DNA of 64,000 nt from Mariprofundus ferrooxydans PV-1. Its GTDB lineage: Bacteria > Pseudomonadota > Zetaproteobacteria > Mariprofundales > Mariprofundaceae. The DNA is taken from the NCBI RefSeq assembly GCF_000153765.1, contig NZ_DS022294.1:376150-440149 (forward strand), read 5' to 3'. How positions within the stretch are numbered: the first letter of the stretch is position 1; every line of letters starts with the position of its first letter. The translations under genes were made by a program, and so were the position numbers. Shown here piece by piece: positions 1-8,223 of the stretch. The notes below the pieces were generated by a model. It was not told the DNA's origin and searched no databases. It saw nothing but the letters and a program-made list of their open reading frames with translations.

Positions 1-220
1 TGAACACCAATACTGAAAAGGTTTCAAATCTATCGAAAAACAGGCGGTGGGCGGCATACACAGATTCAACCGACTCCAGAACAATGGCAATGACATTACC
101 GACAATCAGCAGAAGAATAAAACCGTTGAATATTCTCCCCGACAGCGAGTGTTCGCCCTCCACCAATGTGTAGACCTGCTGACGCAGGTTATGCAGTACA
201 GGTGAGGTCATATGTGCCAT
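1..220 (-). CDS. Voltage-gated ion (potassium) channel family protein, N-terminal part
   Basis: Only the first 73 codons are in the window; the gene runs off the left edge. An ATG at 220 has an AGGG Shine-Dalgarno about 8 bases upstream; a second in-frame ATG is at 211. The visible protein has a polar lead (LRQQVYTLVEGEHSLSGRIF) and then a hydrophobic helix (FILLLIVGNVIAIVLESV), followed by a loop with Tyr, Arg and Phe residues leading into a second helix. This matches the S1/S2 start of six-helix voltage-gated cation channels (Kch/KvAP-like), where a short amphipathic lead precedes S1. The pore signature lies outside the window, so ion selectivity cannot be judged. It diverges from the phosphodiesterase gene to its right. 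Confidence 0.6.
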   Translation of the reverse strand, partial: MAHMTSPVLHNLRQQVYTLVEGEHSLSGRIFNGFILLLIVGNVIAIVLESVESVYAAHRLFFDRFETFSVLVF

Positions 221-367
221 ATATCAACCCTATGTGCGTCCGTATTCATTGCAAGAGGAGCCCTGTGCAAGCATCTCATCGCCCTGCGGCCACCCTGCAG
301 GTAAGAATACACCCTCAGCTGCTTGCCATTATTTTCAAGGCAGGCAGCTTTGTTAGCGATGGGTCAT

Positions 368-1063
368 ATGGCGAATAATCCTGCGACATACTTGGTTGCC
401 CACCGCGGCGATCGGGCTGGCGGCGTGGAGAACACGCTTGCCGCTTTCGTCCATGCCGCTCGTGCCGGAGCGCGCTTTGCCGAATGTGATATTCAGTTCA
501 CCTGCGAACTGATACCTGTCGTGCTGCATGACAACACTCTCGGACGCCTGTGCGACCGGGAAGATCTGTGTGTCGGCGACACCGATCTCTCCGCATTGAC
601 GGTGGCATGCAGCCCCCGCTTTGAATTACTCACACTAAAAGCCTTGCTACAGTGGCTGCGCAAGCAGCCGCAGCTGACGCTGTTTGTCGAAGTCAAACCG
701 GACATTCTTCACAGGCTCAGCCCCACCGTCGTGGCCGACCTGTTGGCCGAAGCCCTCCCGGCAGATCAGCTGCAGCAGCTGGTAGTGATCAGCGAATCCG
801 GTCCCATCATTGATGCCTGCAAAACGCAGCTTGGCTGCCGCACCGGCTGGGTATCGGAAACGGCTCATCAGCCTGAGAGTGTCATCGATTACGTGTTCAT
901 GCCGTACAGCCGCACAGCCGAAATAGAGGCATGGCATGCAAGAGGCGTCAAAGTCGGCCTGTATACGATCAACAGCCCGGATCTGGCCAGCGCGCTGTTG
1001 GCACAGCACGCCGACCTGGTTGAAACCGACCATTTTACGCACATGTCGGCTTTACTTGCCTGA
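368..1063 (+). CDS. ugpQ: Glycerophosphodiester phosphodiesterase
   Basis: Predicted to hydrolyse glycerophosphodiesters to sn-glycerol 3-phosphate and an alcohol (GDPD family, TIM barrel, metal dependent). The family fingerprint is complete: AHRGDR near the N-terminus, VENT, the metal-binding pair in AECDIQ, the catalytic His in VVLHD, and the Lys of VEVKP. The protein is 231 residues from the ATG at 368, about the usual size for the short cytoplasmic UgpQ-type enzymes, and has no signal peptide. An ATG at 359 and a TTG at 323 are also in frame, but 368 places the HRG motif about ten residues in, as usual. No glycerol-phosphate transporter genes are adjacent, so it may serve phospholipid turnover. 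Confidence 0.87.
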   Translation: MANNPATYLVAHRGDRAGGVENTLAAFVHAARAGARFAECDIQFTCELIPVVLHDNTLGRLCDREDLCVGDTDLSALTVACSPRFELLTLKALLQWLRKQPQLTLFVEVKPDILHRLSPTVVADLLAEALPADQLQQLVVISESGPIIDACKTQLGCRTGWVSETAHQPESVIDYVFMPYSRTAEIEAWHARGVKVGLYTINSPDLASALLAQHADLVETDHFTHMSALLA

Positions 1064-1249
1064 TGAAGCACAGGCGAAGGCAAGCTCACCACTGACCGGA
1101 AAGAGGCAGAGAAGGTGCTGCAGCTGACCGGCAAAACGATACCGCCACCGCACAAGGCCGATACCAGCCGGATCGCATTAACCCCTGCCGCCAAAGCCTG
1201 ATTTAATCATAAGCCGCTTGTACGACCAACCAAACCCAATCAGTCAGGT

Positions 1250-2086
1250 TTATTGGGTAGCGTATTGTTTGTCTCGTTTTAAATCTTCAACCCAAATAAC
1301 GTCTGCTGGCCCAATCACGCCATCGTACAACCATTTCTTCTTGTGCTCTTTCATATCATAGGCATACAAAGAGCCACCATAACCAAATGAGGTGCGGTTT
1401 TTTCTCACAAACAGGACATCCGTTTCTGGAGCATAAAATACTGGGACCTCACATACCGCCCCATCCATTTTTAATATGCTCATCGTTCCACAGACTTTGA
1501 TGCTTGCCATCAAGGCTAGTCAGGACATACGGGTTCTCAGACTTTCGAACAGTAAAGAAAATATAATTATTGTATTTCCCTCTCCAGCACAACAACTCTT
1601 TTCGAGAAACGAACCACATTCGCGGAATACATTCACCAATCGGAGATGGCTTATACTCAAGGGTATTCAAATCAATCTCGTAGGTTTCATTTTCATACCC
1701 TTCCGGACCTGCAGCAACGACCCTGTCTTTTGAAACCGGAACGGGAAGGAAAGTTCCATTGTGGGCTCTGACAGATCGTTCAAGCACCTTCGTTACGGAT
1801 ATACAGGATGCACATCCAAATTCGCGATGCATAAAAACTCACGTGAATCCTTATCTGGTTTGGAAACAAAGAGCAATTTATTTTGCCCCCTAGAGCTATA
1901 GGGTATGTTCCCTGCACAAGTCTTGTTGCTTTCCAACTTGTTATGCTTCAAAGCTTCCAGAGACGCCTTCGCAGCTAGGGGATATAATCGCTGGGGCGAT
2001 GACTCAGGTTAATCAAAATATTCAGCGACTGCAGAAATGGGCATTAAAAGATCGAGAAACAATATTTTAACCGTGGCTTTACTCAT
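1250..2086 (-). pseudogene. Decayed gene for a secreted protein, at least three frameshifts
   Basis: Reading leftward, an ATG at 2086 opens MSKATVKILFLDLLMPISAV, a signal-peptide-like start that stops after 25 codons. Coherent coding then continues in a second frame (about 2006 to 1793, including GQNKLLFVSKPDKDSREFL), in a third frame (about 1832 to 1449, including VPVSKDRVVAAGPEGYENET), and in a fourth segment (about 1513 to 1250, including FVRKNRTSFGYGGSLYAYD). The segments overlap only at their frame changes, so one ancestral gene of about 270 codons fits better than several small genes. No family is recognised; repeated Trp/Tyr/Gly-rich beta-strand-like stretches suggest a secreted beta-propeller or lipoprotein-like fold. 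It heads an AT-rich accessory stretch. Confidence 0.6.
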
Positions 2087-2143
2087 TCAACAAATCACAC
2101 CCTTTTTTATATAGATACTGAATGTCCGCTTTGAAGCAGTCAT

Positions 2144-3256
2144 TCAAATCCCATACCTTCGCATATAATCTTTGGCTGATTCATAACCGTTGTTTGCAGA
2201 CTTCCGAATCCACTCACTTCCGATAGCTTCATCCTTTTGGGTACCACGACCTGTTATGTAACATATCCCCAGATTAAATTGAGCCTGAGCATCACCACCC
2301 GTGGCTCCTTTTTTATACCACTCAAATGCAGTGGTATTGTTCTGGCGTACTCCTCTGCCTTTGTCATAAATCACACCCATATAGGTTTGGCCCACGGCAA
2401 ATCCTTTTTCAGCAGATTTCTTGTACCATTTAATAGCCTCATCCATATTTCGGGCAACGCCAGTGCCATCTTCAAAAAGCATACCATATCTAAACATTGC
2501 TTCTGGGTTGCCACTTTCTGCAGCGCTTAAATATACGGACACATCTTTATCAAGTTTACTATTGGCTAGCCTTGCCTGCTCTTGCTTTACCATAGGCAAT
2601 GCGCGTTTTGCTGCGGCATGCCCTTGAGATGCAGCTTTTTCCATCCAAATAATCGCCTCATCAATATCTATGGCAACACCATTACCCTGCCCATAGGCAA
2701 TGGATAAATTATACTGAGCATTCGCGTACCCACTGTTTGCTGCACGAATTAACCAATCTGCACCTTCACTATAATTTTGGGTTACCCCTCGGCCTTCATA
2801 GTACATTACTCCCAATGTTGCTTGAGCGGATGCATTGCCATCTATTGCCATGGTTTTAATTTCATCGATTCCACTTTTGTCGCTGTCTTCCCAACGATAC
2901 CCGGAAGTCAGCAGGCAATAAACAAACCGGTTAGTAACCTTTTCATCTCGCAAGGCATTAAATAGAGACTTGCCCGGTCTCAATACACCATCATCGCTCT
3001 CAGATATGTTTTTTGCCCCGGAAAGTGAGCCGCGCCAGAGAAAGCCTTTAGTGTCTCTGTCATGGAGCATTACGCCCATCAATTCTTCATTAAAGCCAGT
3101 CAAAGAACGTCTTTCCCCTGTAGCATCATTCAGGCAAATATTTTGAAAGTGCACTCGCTCTTCTTTGGATGATTTGTCAGGACCGACCAAACCCAGCGCT
3201 GAAGCGCTTCCCAAGAATGAAAAATATACTAATATCGTAAGTACGACCTTCATCAT
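2144..3256 (-). CDS. Sel1-like repeat protein, exported
   Basis: 370 residues. The first 20 residues (MMKVVLTILVYFSFLGSASA) form a signal peptide ending at an ASA cleavage motif. From about residue 135 the protein is built of Sel1-type TPR-like repeats of about 36 residues, with hallmark segments such as LGVMYYEGRGV, YGMLFEDGTGVA, MGVIYDKGRGV and LGICYITGRG alternating with A/S-x-W-x-x-K/R-A helices. About six repeats are visible, with a break after the third where a basic linker intervenes. Sel1 proteins are periplasmic scaffolds for protein-protein contacts in signalling or envelope stress. The roughly 110 residues before the repeats contain two cysteines and match nothing recognised. The start is the ATG at 3256; the preceding Met pair leaves one codon of doubt. 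Confidence 0.85.
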   Translation of the reverse strand: MMKVVLTILVYFSFLGSASALGLVGPDKSSKEERVHFQNICLNDATGERRSLTGFNEELMGVMLHDRDTKGFLWRGSLSGAKNISESDDGVLRPGKSLFNALRDEKVTNRFVYCLLTSGYRWEDSDKSGIDEIKTMAIDGNASAQATLGVMYYEGRGVTQNYSEGADWLIRAANSGYANAQYNLSIAYGQGNGVAIDIDEAIIWMEKAASQGHAAAKRALPMVKQEQARLANSKLDKDVSVYLSAAESGNPEAMFRYGMLFEDGTGVARNMDEAIKWYKKSAEKGFAVGQTYMGVIYDKGRGVRQNNTTAFEWYKKGATGGDAQAQFNLGICYITGRGTQKDEAIGSEWIRKSANNGYESAKDYMRRYGI

Positions 3257-3446
3257 AATTCGCGCTCTCTATTTAGAAAAGAATGTGGATCAAACTGTAT
3301 CAATTCCGAAGTCCGAAGGCCGCTTAGGATTGGTGTTTTCCATTCGTGTCCTCCTGCCCAAGTTGATTGTAGATGAGAATGGCAGGTTGCCAAGAAAAAG
3401 CTAAGCTCAGCCCATGAAACCAGTGACGGAGAACGCCCCCCTGTAG

Positions 3447-4100
3447 TCACTCGCGCAGAGAATACGGCGAGCCAAAATACCTGGTATCGAGTAATCGGTA
3501 GGTAATTTCTCGACCCTTAAGAAACTTGAACTTGGTTTTATATTGCTCTTCATGCCGGAGAAAGTTGTCTTTGCCTTCTGTGTAGTAACGCCAGGGGATA
3601 GGAGTCTGCAGGCAATCCAGAAACATATTACCAATATAGATAACTTCATTCGCAGCTACTTCAAAAGTGCCACCGGGATAACTGCCTCCATTCACAAGCT
3701 TATCACGTCCGGCACGAAAGTAGCCGACGTCACGAACGGATCTTGCAGCCTTCACCGACCACCCGGTGAAGGCATACTTACCGGGCTTCACCATGAAGCC
3801 ATAGCTAAGAAATTTGTTATCTACAAACAGGCGCGATGGTGACTCAAGAAAAATTTTGGAATACTTGCCCTGCTGTTCACCAACAGGAACTTTTTCGAAT
3901 TTAAGGCTTGCCAGCTGGGCATTCTCAAAACTTCCGCAGCCCCACCGACGGCCCCAATTCACATCTAGAAGAACCACTCCCATCTCGTTTGATTTCTTCA
4001 GATAATCATTTTTCTTGAGCTCAGCCGCCCCGGAACATGCGGCACTAACGCACAGTGAGCACACAACAGGAACAATGACCTTTGAAAACCGCAATCCCAT
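3447..4100 (-). CDS. Hypothetical exported protein, 217 aa
   Basis: No family recognised. The N-terminus (MGLRFSKVIVPVVCSLCVSA) is a signal peptide. The cysteine after SAA could be a lipidation site, but the lipobox is poor because Leu is missing at -3, so secretion is more likely. The mature part is rich in aromatic and glycine residues (GKYAFTGWSVKAARS, GGSYPGGTFEVAANE, IYIGNMFLDC), typical of a beta-sandwich envelope protein. Two cysteines in the mature region could form a disulfide. Three consecutive leftward genes here encode exported proteins of unknown role in AT-richer DNA, which suggests an acquired surface module. About 190 bases separate it from the Sel1 gene, with no clear terminator. 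Confidence 0.6.
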   Translation of the reverse strand: MGLRFSKVIVPVVCSLCVSAACSGAAELKKNDYLKKSNEMGVVLLDVNWGRRWGCGSFENAQLASLKFEKVPVGEQQGKYSKIFLESPSRLFVDNKFLSYGFMVKPGKYAFTGWSVKAARSVRDVGYFRAGRDKLVNGGSYPGGTFEVAANEVIYIGNMFLDCLQTPIPWRYYTEGKDNFLRHEEQYKTKFKFLKGREITYRLLDTRYFGSPYSLRE

Positions 4101-4196
4101 GCACCACTCCCTTTAAAGTAATCGATTATTGCTAATAACTATGCACTCTCGAACAAGTAATTTGACCGAATCCAGTTACTCTTGCCGGCAACCGAA

Positions 4197-4222
4197 GCCG
4201 ACCCCGTGTTGCCGGGGCCGGC
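4197..4222 (-). terminator. GC-rich hairpin downstream of the DUF2145 gene
   Basis: GCCG and CCCCG on the left pair with CGGGG and CGGC on the right around a TGTTGC loop, with one mismatch. The structure begins 14 bases after the stop codon of the leftward DUF2145 gene. No U-run follows, so it is either a Rho-type or RNA-stabilising hairpin rather than a textbook intrinsic terminator. Confidence 0.35.
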
Positions 4223-4235
4223 GAACCGTTGAGAA

Positions 4236-5024
4236 TCACTGGGTAATCACCAGCTTTTCCTGAACCAGGCCGTACTGACTCATGTAGCGCTCTATAGTTG
4301 TAAACGATGCCGTCTGAATTCCACCTTTCTGGTCCGTCGTTTTGAGGTCGGGCATTGTTAAAATACCCGCCAACAGCTTTAGCGGAGGAATCTTTACTGG
4401 CTGTGCTTTGAAGTAGGCTCTTTCATTTACCTTAATCAACCTGACATCATCGGTTTGATAGAGCGCTGCCTCGATCACATCCAGTGTATACTCGGTACAG
4501 TTCTGGTACTTGCTGTTATACGGGTTAGCCACAACAGAATAGTCGGCATTATGCAACTTGCGGTAGGTGTCGGAGGCAATAACCTGAAGCAAACGCTTCT
4601 GCAACTCCGGTTTTGGTATGATAATACCGGTCTTCAGCTCATAGACTCCGGCAAAAAAATCTACCGGATAGTCCGTCACCAAATGGCTGATGTCCGGGCG
4701 CTTATCATCCTGATAAAGGTTATAAATTGCATAGCCGGGAAGGGTACGTCCATCATTTGTCTTGATCATGGAGTACACACCAAATGCCACATGCGTGTAT
4801 TCAAAACCATCCGGCATGTCTGAAGCCGGTCTGCCGGCCCGTGCCAAAATAAATACCCGCGCCCCCTTCCCAGCCATTACTTTTTCTACTTTCTTGGCAA
4901 ACGACACGATCTGTCCTGACTCGAACTGCGGCTCCGCATGCGCCGTACTGCCGGCATAGGCAGGCATTGCCATACAAACACTCAGGCACAGAGTAATGAT
5001 TAGTTTTTTAACTACTGATTTCAT
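4236..5024 (-). CDS. DUF2145 family exported protein
   Basis: 262 residues with a clear signal peptide (MKSVVKKLIITLCLSVCMAM, then PAYAG). The mature protein follows the DUF2145 pattern: an early basic-helix segment (FAKKVEKVMAGKGARVFILA), a histidine in a strand context (EYTHVAFGVYS), and a later cysteine in QNCTEYTLD. The His-before-Cys order with a Tyr/Phe-rich core resembles circularly permuted NlpC/P60 papain-like folds, so a cysteine peptidase or amidase in the periplasm is plausible but unproven. The small exported gene just upstream, 9 bases away, is the usual partner of DUF2145 genes, and the two surely form one transcript read away from the CRP-type site at 5445-5460. Confidence 0.75.
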   Translation of the reverse strand: MKSVVKKLIITLCLSVCMAMPAYAGSTAHAEPQFESGQIVSFAKKVEKVMAGKGARVFILARAGRPASDMPDGFEYTHVAFGVYSMIKTNDGRTLPGYAIYNLYQDDKRPDISHLVTDYPVDFFAGVYELKTGIIIPKPELQKRLLQVIASDTYRKLHNADYSVVANPYNSKYQNCTEYTLDVIEAALYQTDDVRLIKVNERAYFKAQPVKIPPLKLLAGILTMPDLKTTDQKGGIQTASFTTIERYMSQYGLVQEKLVITQ

Positions 5025-5033
5025 TTTCGCCTC

Positions 5034-5372
5034 CTATTCCTTGTGGCCGTACAGTGCTTCACTCGGCGCAGGACCTGCCGTTACCGTTTCCTCGGAAATG
5101 CTTAACGGCCTGTCGAAGTCACTATCAGCCTGCTTCAGCAGTGCAGCCCCGGACTGCGTACTGGCCGCCCCCACAGCACCCGCAGCCACCATCGGTATGG
5201 CAATTGCTGCCGAGGTTAGTTGCGCCCCGGCTACAACAGCATGGCCGGATGCCTGCACGGAGTGATTCAAAGCCTGACCGGAGTGCCGGACACTGCCTTG
5301 GGCCATCGCCTGCTGCCCACCTGCCATCACTGCCAATACCATTGAGATCATCATCATTTTTTTCATCGTCAT
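5034..5372 (-). CDS. Small exported Ala/Gly-rich protein paired with DUF2145
   Basis: 112 residues: signal peptide (Met-rich start, cleavage after MAQ or QQAMA), then a low-complexity Ala/Ser/Gly/Val-rich stretch (AAIAIPMVAAGAVGA) that may be one hydrophobic helix, and a polar tail with SISEETVTAGPAP. No catalytic motif. Small proteins of this kind commonly precede DUF2145 genes, and the 9-base gap predicts co-translation. The ATG at 5372 has the run AAGGAG about 8 bases upstream; an internal Met-Lys-Lys start two codons later is also possible. Role unknown; it could be a substrate, chaperone or membrane partner of the DUF2145 protein. Confidence 0.6.
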   Translation of the reverse strand: MTMKKMMMISMVLAVMAGGQQAMAQGSVRHSGQALNHSVQASGHAVVAGAQLTSAAIAIPMVAAGAVGAASTQSGAALLKQADSDFDRPLSISEETVTAGPAPSEALYGHKE

Positions 5373-5444
5373 TCTCCTTGCTCTTTTTTATCGCCTTGCG
5401 ACGGCTGGAATGGTGACCAAGGGAGCATCATGATGAAATCTGTT

Positions 5445-5460
5445 TGTGATATGTATCACA
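5445..5460. promoter_or_regulatory. Perfect CRP-type operator in a divergent intergenic region
   Basis: TGTGATATGTATCACA matches the TGTGA-N6-TCACA consensus of CRP/Vfr regulators exactly, with flanking T and A extending the symmetry. It lies between the leftward DUF2145 pair (72 bases to its start) and the rightward regulator gene (52 bases to its ATG). A -10-like TATACT lies a short distance to the right. The position suits activation of the leftward operon or control of the rightward gene. Which regulator uses it is inference. Confidence 0.6.
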
Positions 5461-5512
5461 ATAGTCTATCTTTGGCATAATACTTTTATACTTATATCGT
5501 TTTGGAGAGAAA

Positions 5513-6253
5513 ATGAACAACGCCAAGGCCGCGATTGACACACTGAAAAAAGCCCTGAAACTGGCAGGCTACACATATGCGGATGTAGCCCGCCAACTTG
5601 ACCTTAGCGAAGCCAGCGTTAAAAAAATGTTTGCAAACTACCATTTCACGCTCAAGCGCATTGACCAGGTATGCGAGTTAATCGACATGGACTTCATTGA
5701 CCTGGTTCGCCTGTTTGATGCACAGCGACAATGCATTTCAACCCTGAAAATAGAGCAGGAACAGGAGTTGATAAGAGATAAACGCCTGTTCCTCATCGCT
5801 CTGTGCTCCAGGAACCACTGGACCTTTGATGAGATACTGGGGTCCTTCAACTTCACCAGGGTTGAGCTATTGCAATACCTGCGCAGGCTCGAACAACTAC
5901 AACTGCTGGAGTTGCACCCGAATAACCGTATTAAATTACGCGTAGCAGAAGACTTCCGCTGGATTCCGCATGGGCCGATCGAAACATTCTTCGAACAGCA
6001 CCTGCTAAATGAATTTCTGCATGCTAACTTTGATCAAGCCGGTGACATCAAGCTATACCTGCATGGTGGCTTGTCGCCGACAGCCCAAGCAAGCCTTATG
6101 CAGCGCCTGAATGTACTGGCACATGAGTTCTCAGAGTTGCAAAAGGAGAGTGTCTCCTGCCCAGTATCGGAGAAACACAATGTCGGGCTATTGCTTGCAT
6201 TACGTGAGTGGGAGCCGAAAATATTCGCAACTCAGCGGAAATCCGCTTCCTGA
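5513..6253 (+). CDS. XRE-like helix-turn-helix transcriptional regulator
   Basis: 246 residues. Residues about 5-65 form a lambda-repressor-type HTH (LKLAGYTYADVARQLDLSEA, then SVKKMFANYHFTLKRIDQVC). The remainder is a mixed helical region with a second winged-helix-like segment (WTFDEILGSFNFTRVELLQY, then LRRLEQLQLLELHPNNRIKL) and a C-terminal ligand- or dimer-type domain. This two-part layout occurs in XRE regulators with an additional MarR-like helix set. A strong GGAGAG Shine-Dalgarno fixes the start. It sits between two exported cysteine-hydrolase-like loci behind a CRP-type site, so it is a candidate local regulator. The effector is unknown. Confidence 0.75.
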   Translation: MNNAKAAIDTLKKALKLAGYTYADVARQLDLSEASVKKMFANYHFTLKRIDQVCELIDMDFIDLVRLFDAQRQCISTLKIEQEQELIRDKRLFLIALCSRNHWTFDEILGSFNFTRVELLQYLRRLEQLQLLELHPNNRIKLRVAEDFRWIPHGPIETFFEQHLLNEFLHANFDQAGDIKLYLHGGLSPTAQASLMQRLNVLAHEFSELQKESVSCPVSEKHNVGLLLALREWEPKIFATQRKSAS

Positions 6254-6379
6254 CAGAGCCGGTGAACGGGGTAAGGCGACAACCGGTAAAGAATCCTCCC
6301 TTTACCCTCGCCCCTCATTTCTATTTGACTGCTATAGCCAAAGACACAGTTTACAAAAAGTTTTTGCCTGGAGATACAC

Positions 6380-7987
6380 ATGCCTCCCTATAAGCGACCA
6401 ACCATGAAACACGCCTTTCTTGCAGTATTGCTTTTATTACCGTCCTGCTCCCTCATACTACCCGACACAAAAACAGGCGGGATGCCTGCTGCAAAAGTAT
6501 GCTGGCAAAACACCCCATCCAGATTCGGGCACACACAAGCCTCCATGAGCCCGCTGTTAAATGACAACATTGAGGCATATAAAACACTCGTCGAAGAATC
6601 TCTTGTGCACCGTGAAACGGCTATCCGTGTCATGCTGCAGCTACGGAGAGAGGGAAAAATTGATGGAAATGTACCGTTAAGCGGCTATGACCTTGATCTG
6701 CTTAATCAGGGGATGATGGACCACCTGAGCCTGCGCCATAAACTGTATGAGGTGGCTTACGCCCAAAGCTGCTGGCCGACGCCCTCAAAAAGAGTATATC
6801 AGCAGTTGCAAATGGAGCCTCTTACGAAAGAAAACCAGTTAAAAGGTACAATGCTCTCACTCTCTGCCGCGCTTATTCTTTATGACAATTACCTGATGAT
6901 GAGCTCACTATATGAAGAGAACACCAAACTGCGCCGCTTCCTGAACCACAAAGACCCTGCTTATGCCAAAGGCCGAAATGCACTTGAGCGACTGGCACTC
7001 TCATATAGCTCTGGTGTCAAACGAAGGAGGGTCAAGCGTGCCATAGCGTTTTACGAACAAGGATTGCAAAGCGCCTCCCCTCAACTCAATCAGGATGAAA
7101 ATTTCTCTTATTTAAATTCACTTATCAGGCTAAGCCCATCATATAATATGATGAAAAAGAGGTCTGTCTTAAGTCGTATTGGTGATCACCTGTCTTTTTT
7201 AAGCGCGGTGACACAGGATGATCTGGCCGAATTGAAGAGCGAAGGCCTCAATATGTTCAGTGGCCTGTTTGGCAACACCATGGGGTTGATTGAGTCCAGA
7301 AAGGGCAAGCTGTACGATAGATCAAACATTCAAATGCAGCTCAGCGATCAGCTACAAGCTGGAGACATTCTGCTGGAAAAGACCCCATTTCGACTTACAG
7401 ATAAACTGATTCCAGGGCACTGGGGACATGCTGCAATATGGATTGGCAGTGAATCTCAACTAAAGAAGCTGGGCATCTGGAATCACCCGGCCATCATTCC
7501 TTACCACAGCAAAATAAGAGCAGGAGCATCAGTGGTAGAAGCACTGCGCTCTGGTGTTCAGATGAATTCAATGCACCATTTTCTCAATGTAGATGACCTG
7601 GCAGTTCTGCGCAGCAATCACCTGGACAAGAAAACAAAAATCAAACACATTCTACTTGCCATTAAACAGGTCGGAAAAGATTATGATTTTAATTTTGACG
7701 TCGAAACCACCGATAAAATTGTCTGCTCCGAACTGATCTATACGGTCTATACCGATATGAACTGGCCAACTGAAAAAACGCTGGGACGCTATACGATCAG
7801 CCCTGATAATGTGGCAAAAAAAGCCGTAAGTGGTCACAGTCTGCATCTGGTGACATTTTATCATGATGGTGTAAAAATCACTTCACACCCGCTTGAGTTA
7901 ATGGCGCAATTGATGGGCGAGAAGAAAACGATATCCTATGAAACACATCAAACAGGACAGTTGCAACACTTCCGCCATAAATCATAA
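6380..7987 (+). CDS. YiiX/YebB-like NlpC/P60 cysteine hydrolase, lipoprotein
   Basis: 535 residues. A CTGGAGA Shine-Dalgarno supports the ATG at 6380; a Met eight codons in would also work. The leader ends in a lipobox (LLLLPSC), so this is probably an outer-membrane lipoprotein. Residues about 30-320 are helical with no known family. The last 200 residues are a YiiX/YebB-type NlpC/P60-superfamily domain: LQAGDILLEKTPFRLTDKLI precedes the histidine in GHWGHAAIWIG, and the cysteine is in KIVCSELIY. In this circularly permuted family His precedes Cys, as seen here. Relatives are thought to cleave peptide, amide or lipid-acyl bonds; the substrate here is unknown. It ends one base from the convergent ferredoxin gene. 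Confidence 0.78.
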   Translation: MPPYKRPTMKHAFLAVLLLLPSCSLILPDTKTGGMPAAKVCWQNTPSRFGHTQASMSPLLNDNIEAYKTLVEESLVHRETAIRVMLQLRREGKIDGNVPLSGYDLDLLNQGMMDHLSLRHKLYEVAYAQSCWPTPSKRVYQQLQMEPLTKENQLKGTMLSLSAALILYDNYLMMSSLYEENTKLRRFLNHKDPAYAKGRNALERLALSYSSGVKRRRVKRAIAFYEQGLQSASPQLNQDENFSYLNSLIRLSPSYNMMKKRSVLSRIGDHLSFLSAVTQDDLAELKSEGLNMFSGLFGNTMGLIESRKGKLYDRSNIQMQLSDQLQAGDILLEKTPFRLTDKLIPGHWGHAAIWIGSESQLKKLGIWNHPAIIPYHSKIRAGASVVEALRSGVQMNSMHHFLNVDDLAVLRSNHLDKKTKIKHILLAIKQVGKDYDFNFDVETTDKIVCSELIYTVYTDMNWPTEKTLGRYTISPDNVAKKAVSGHSLHLVTFYHDGVKITSHPLELMAQLMGEKKTISYETHQTGQLQHFRHKS

Positions 7988-7988
7988 T

Positions 7989-8222
7989 TTAAAAGGTTGG
8001 AATAAGCCTCTTCTGCAACTGATTATCAATCCGCTCGAGTGTGGCATGCAACGTGGCGATGCCATGCACACGAACTACCGGTGCATAAGTACACAGGCTC
8101 TGGCACGGGAGCAACTCGCAGGTGATACCGCGATCTTTCAACCCTGCGGCCAACCTGCGGCCGCCATAGTCGCTGCAACGGGGGCCATGGCATACGCCAA
8201 TAACCCCCGCTTCAACTGACAT
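7989..8222 (-). CDS. Thioredoxin-like [2Fe-2S] ferredoxin
   Basis: 77 residues from the ATG at 8222. Cluster ligands are visible as CHGPRC (C-x4-C) and CQSLC (C-x3-C), the spacing of thioredoxin-fold [2Fe-2S] ferredoxins and NuoE-like domains. The motif GRRLAAGLKDRGITCELLPC and the following TYAPVVRV also match. The ATG is reached through TGATATG, one base after the rhlE stop codon, so it is translationally coupled to the helicase. A longer reading frame extends upstream inside rhlE, but the spacing and family length favour 8222. Electron partner unknown. Confidence 0.8.
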   Translation of the reverse strand: MSVEAGVIGVCHGPRCSDYGGRRLAAGLKDRGITCELLPCQSLCTYAPVVRVHGIATLHATLERIDNQLQKRLIPTF

Positions 8223-8223
8223 A

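Noticed and set aside
1064-1249. About 42-codon coherent frame ending IALTPAAKA after the phosphodiesterase
   Set aside because: No start codon in the frame, which begins right after a stop; may be a gene remnant but too short to support.
3253-3450. 65-codon minus-strand frame between the Sel1 and unknown exported genes
   Set aside because: No ribosome site, no sensible composition, overlaps the ends of both neighbours.
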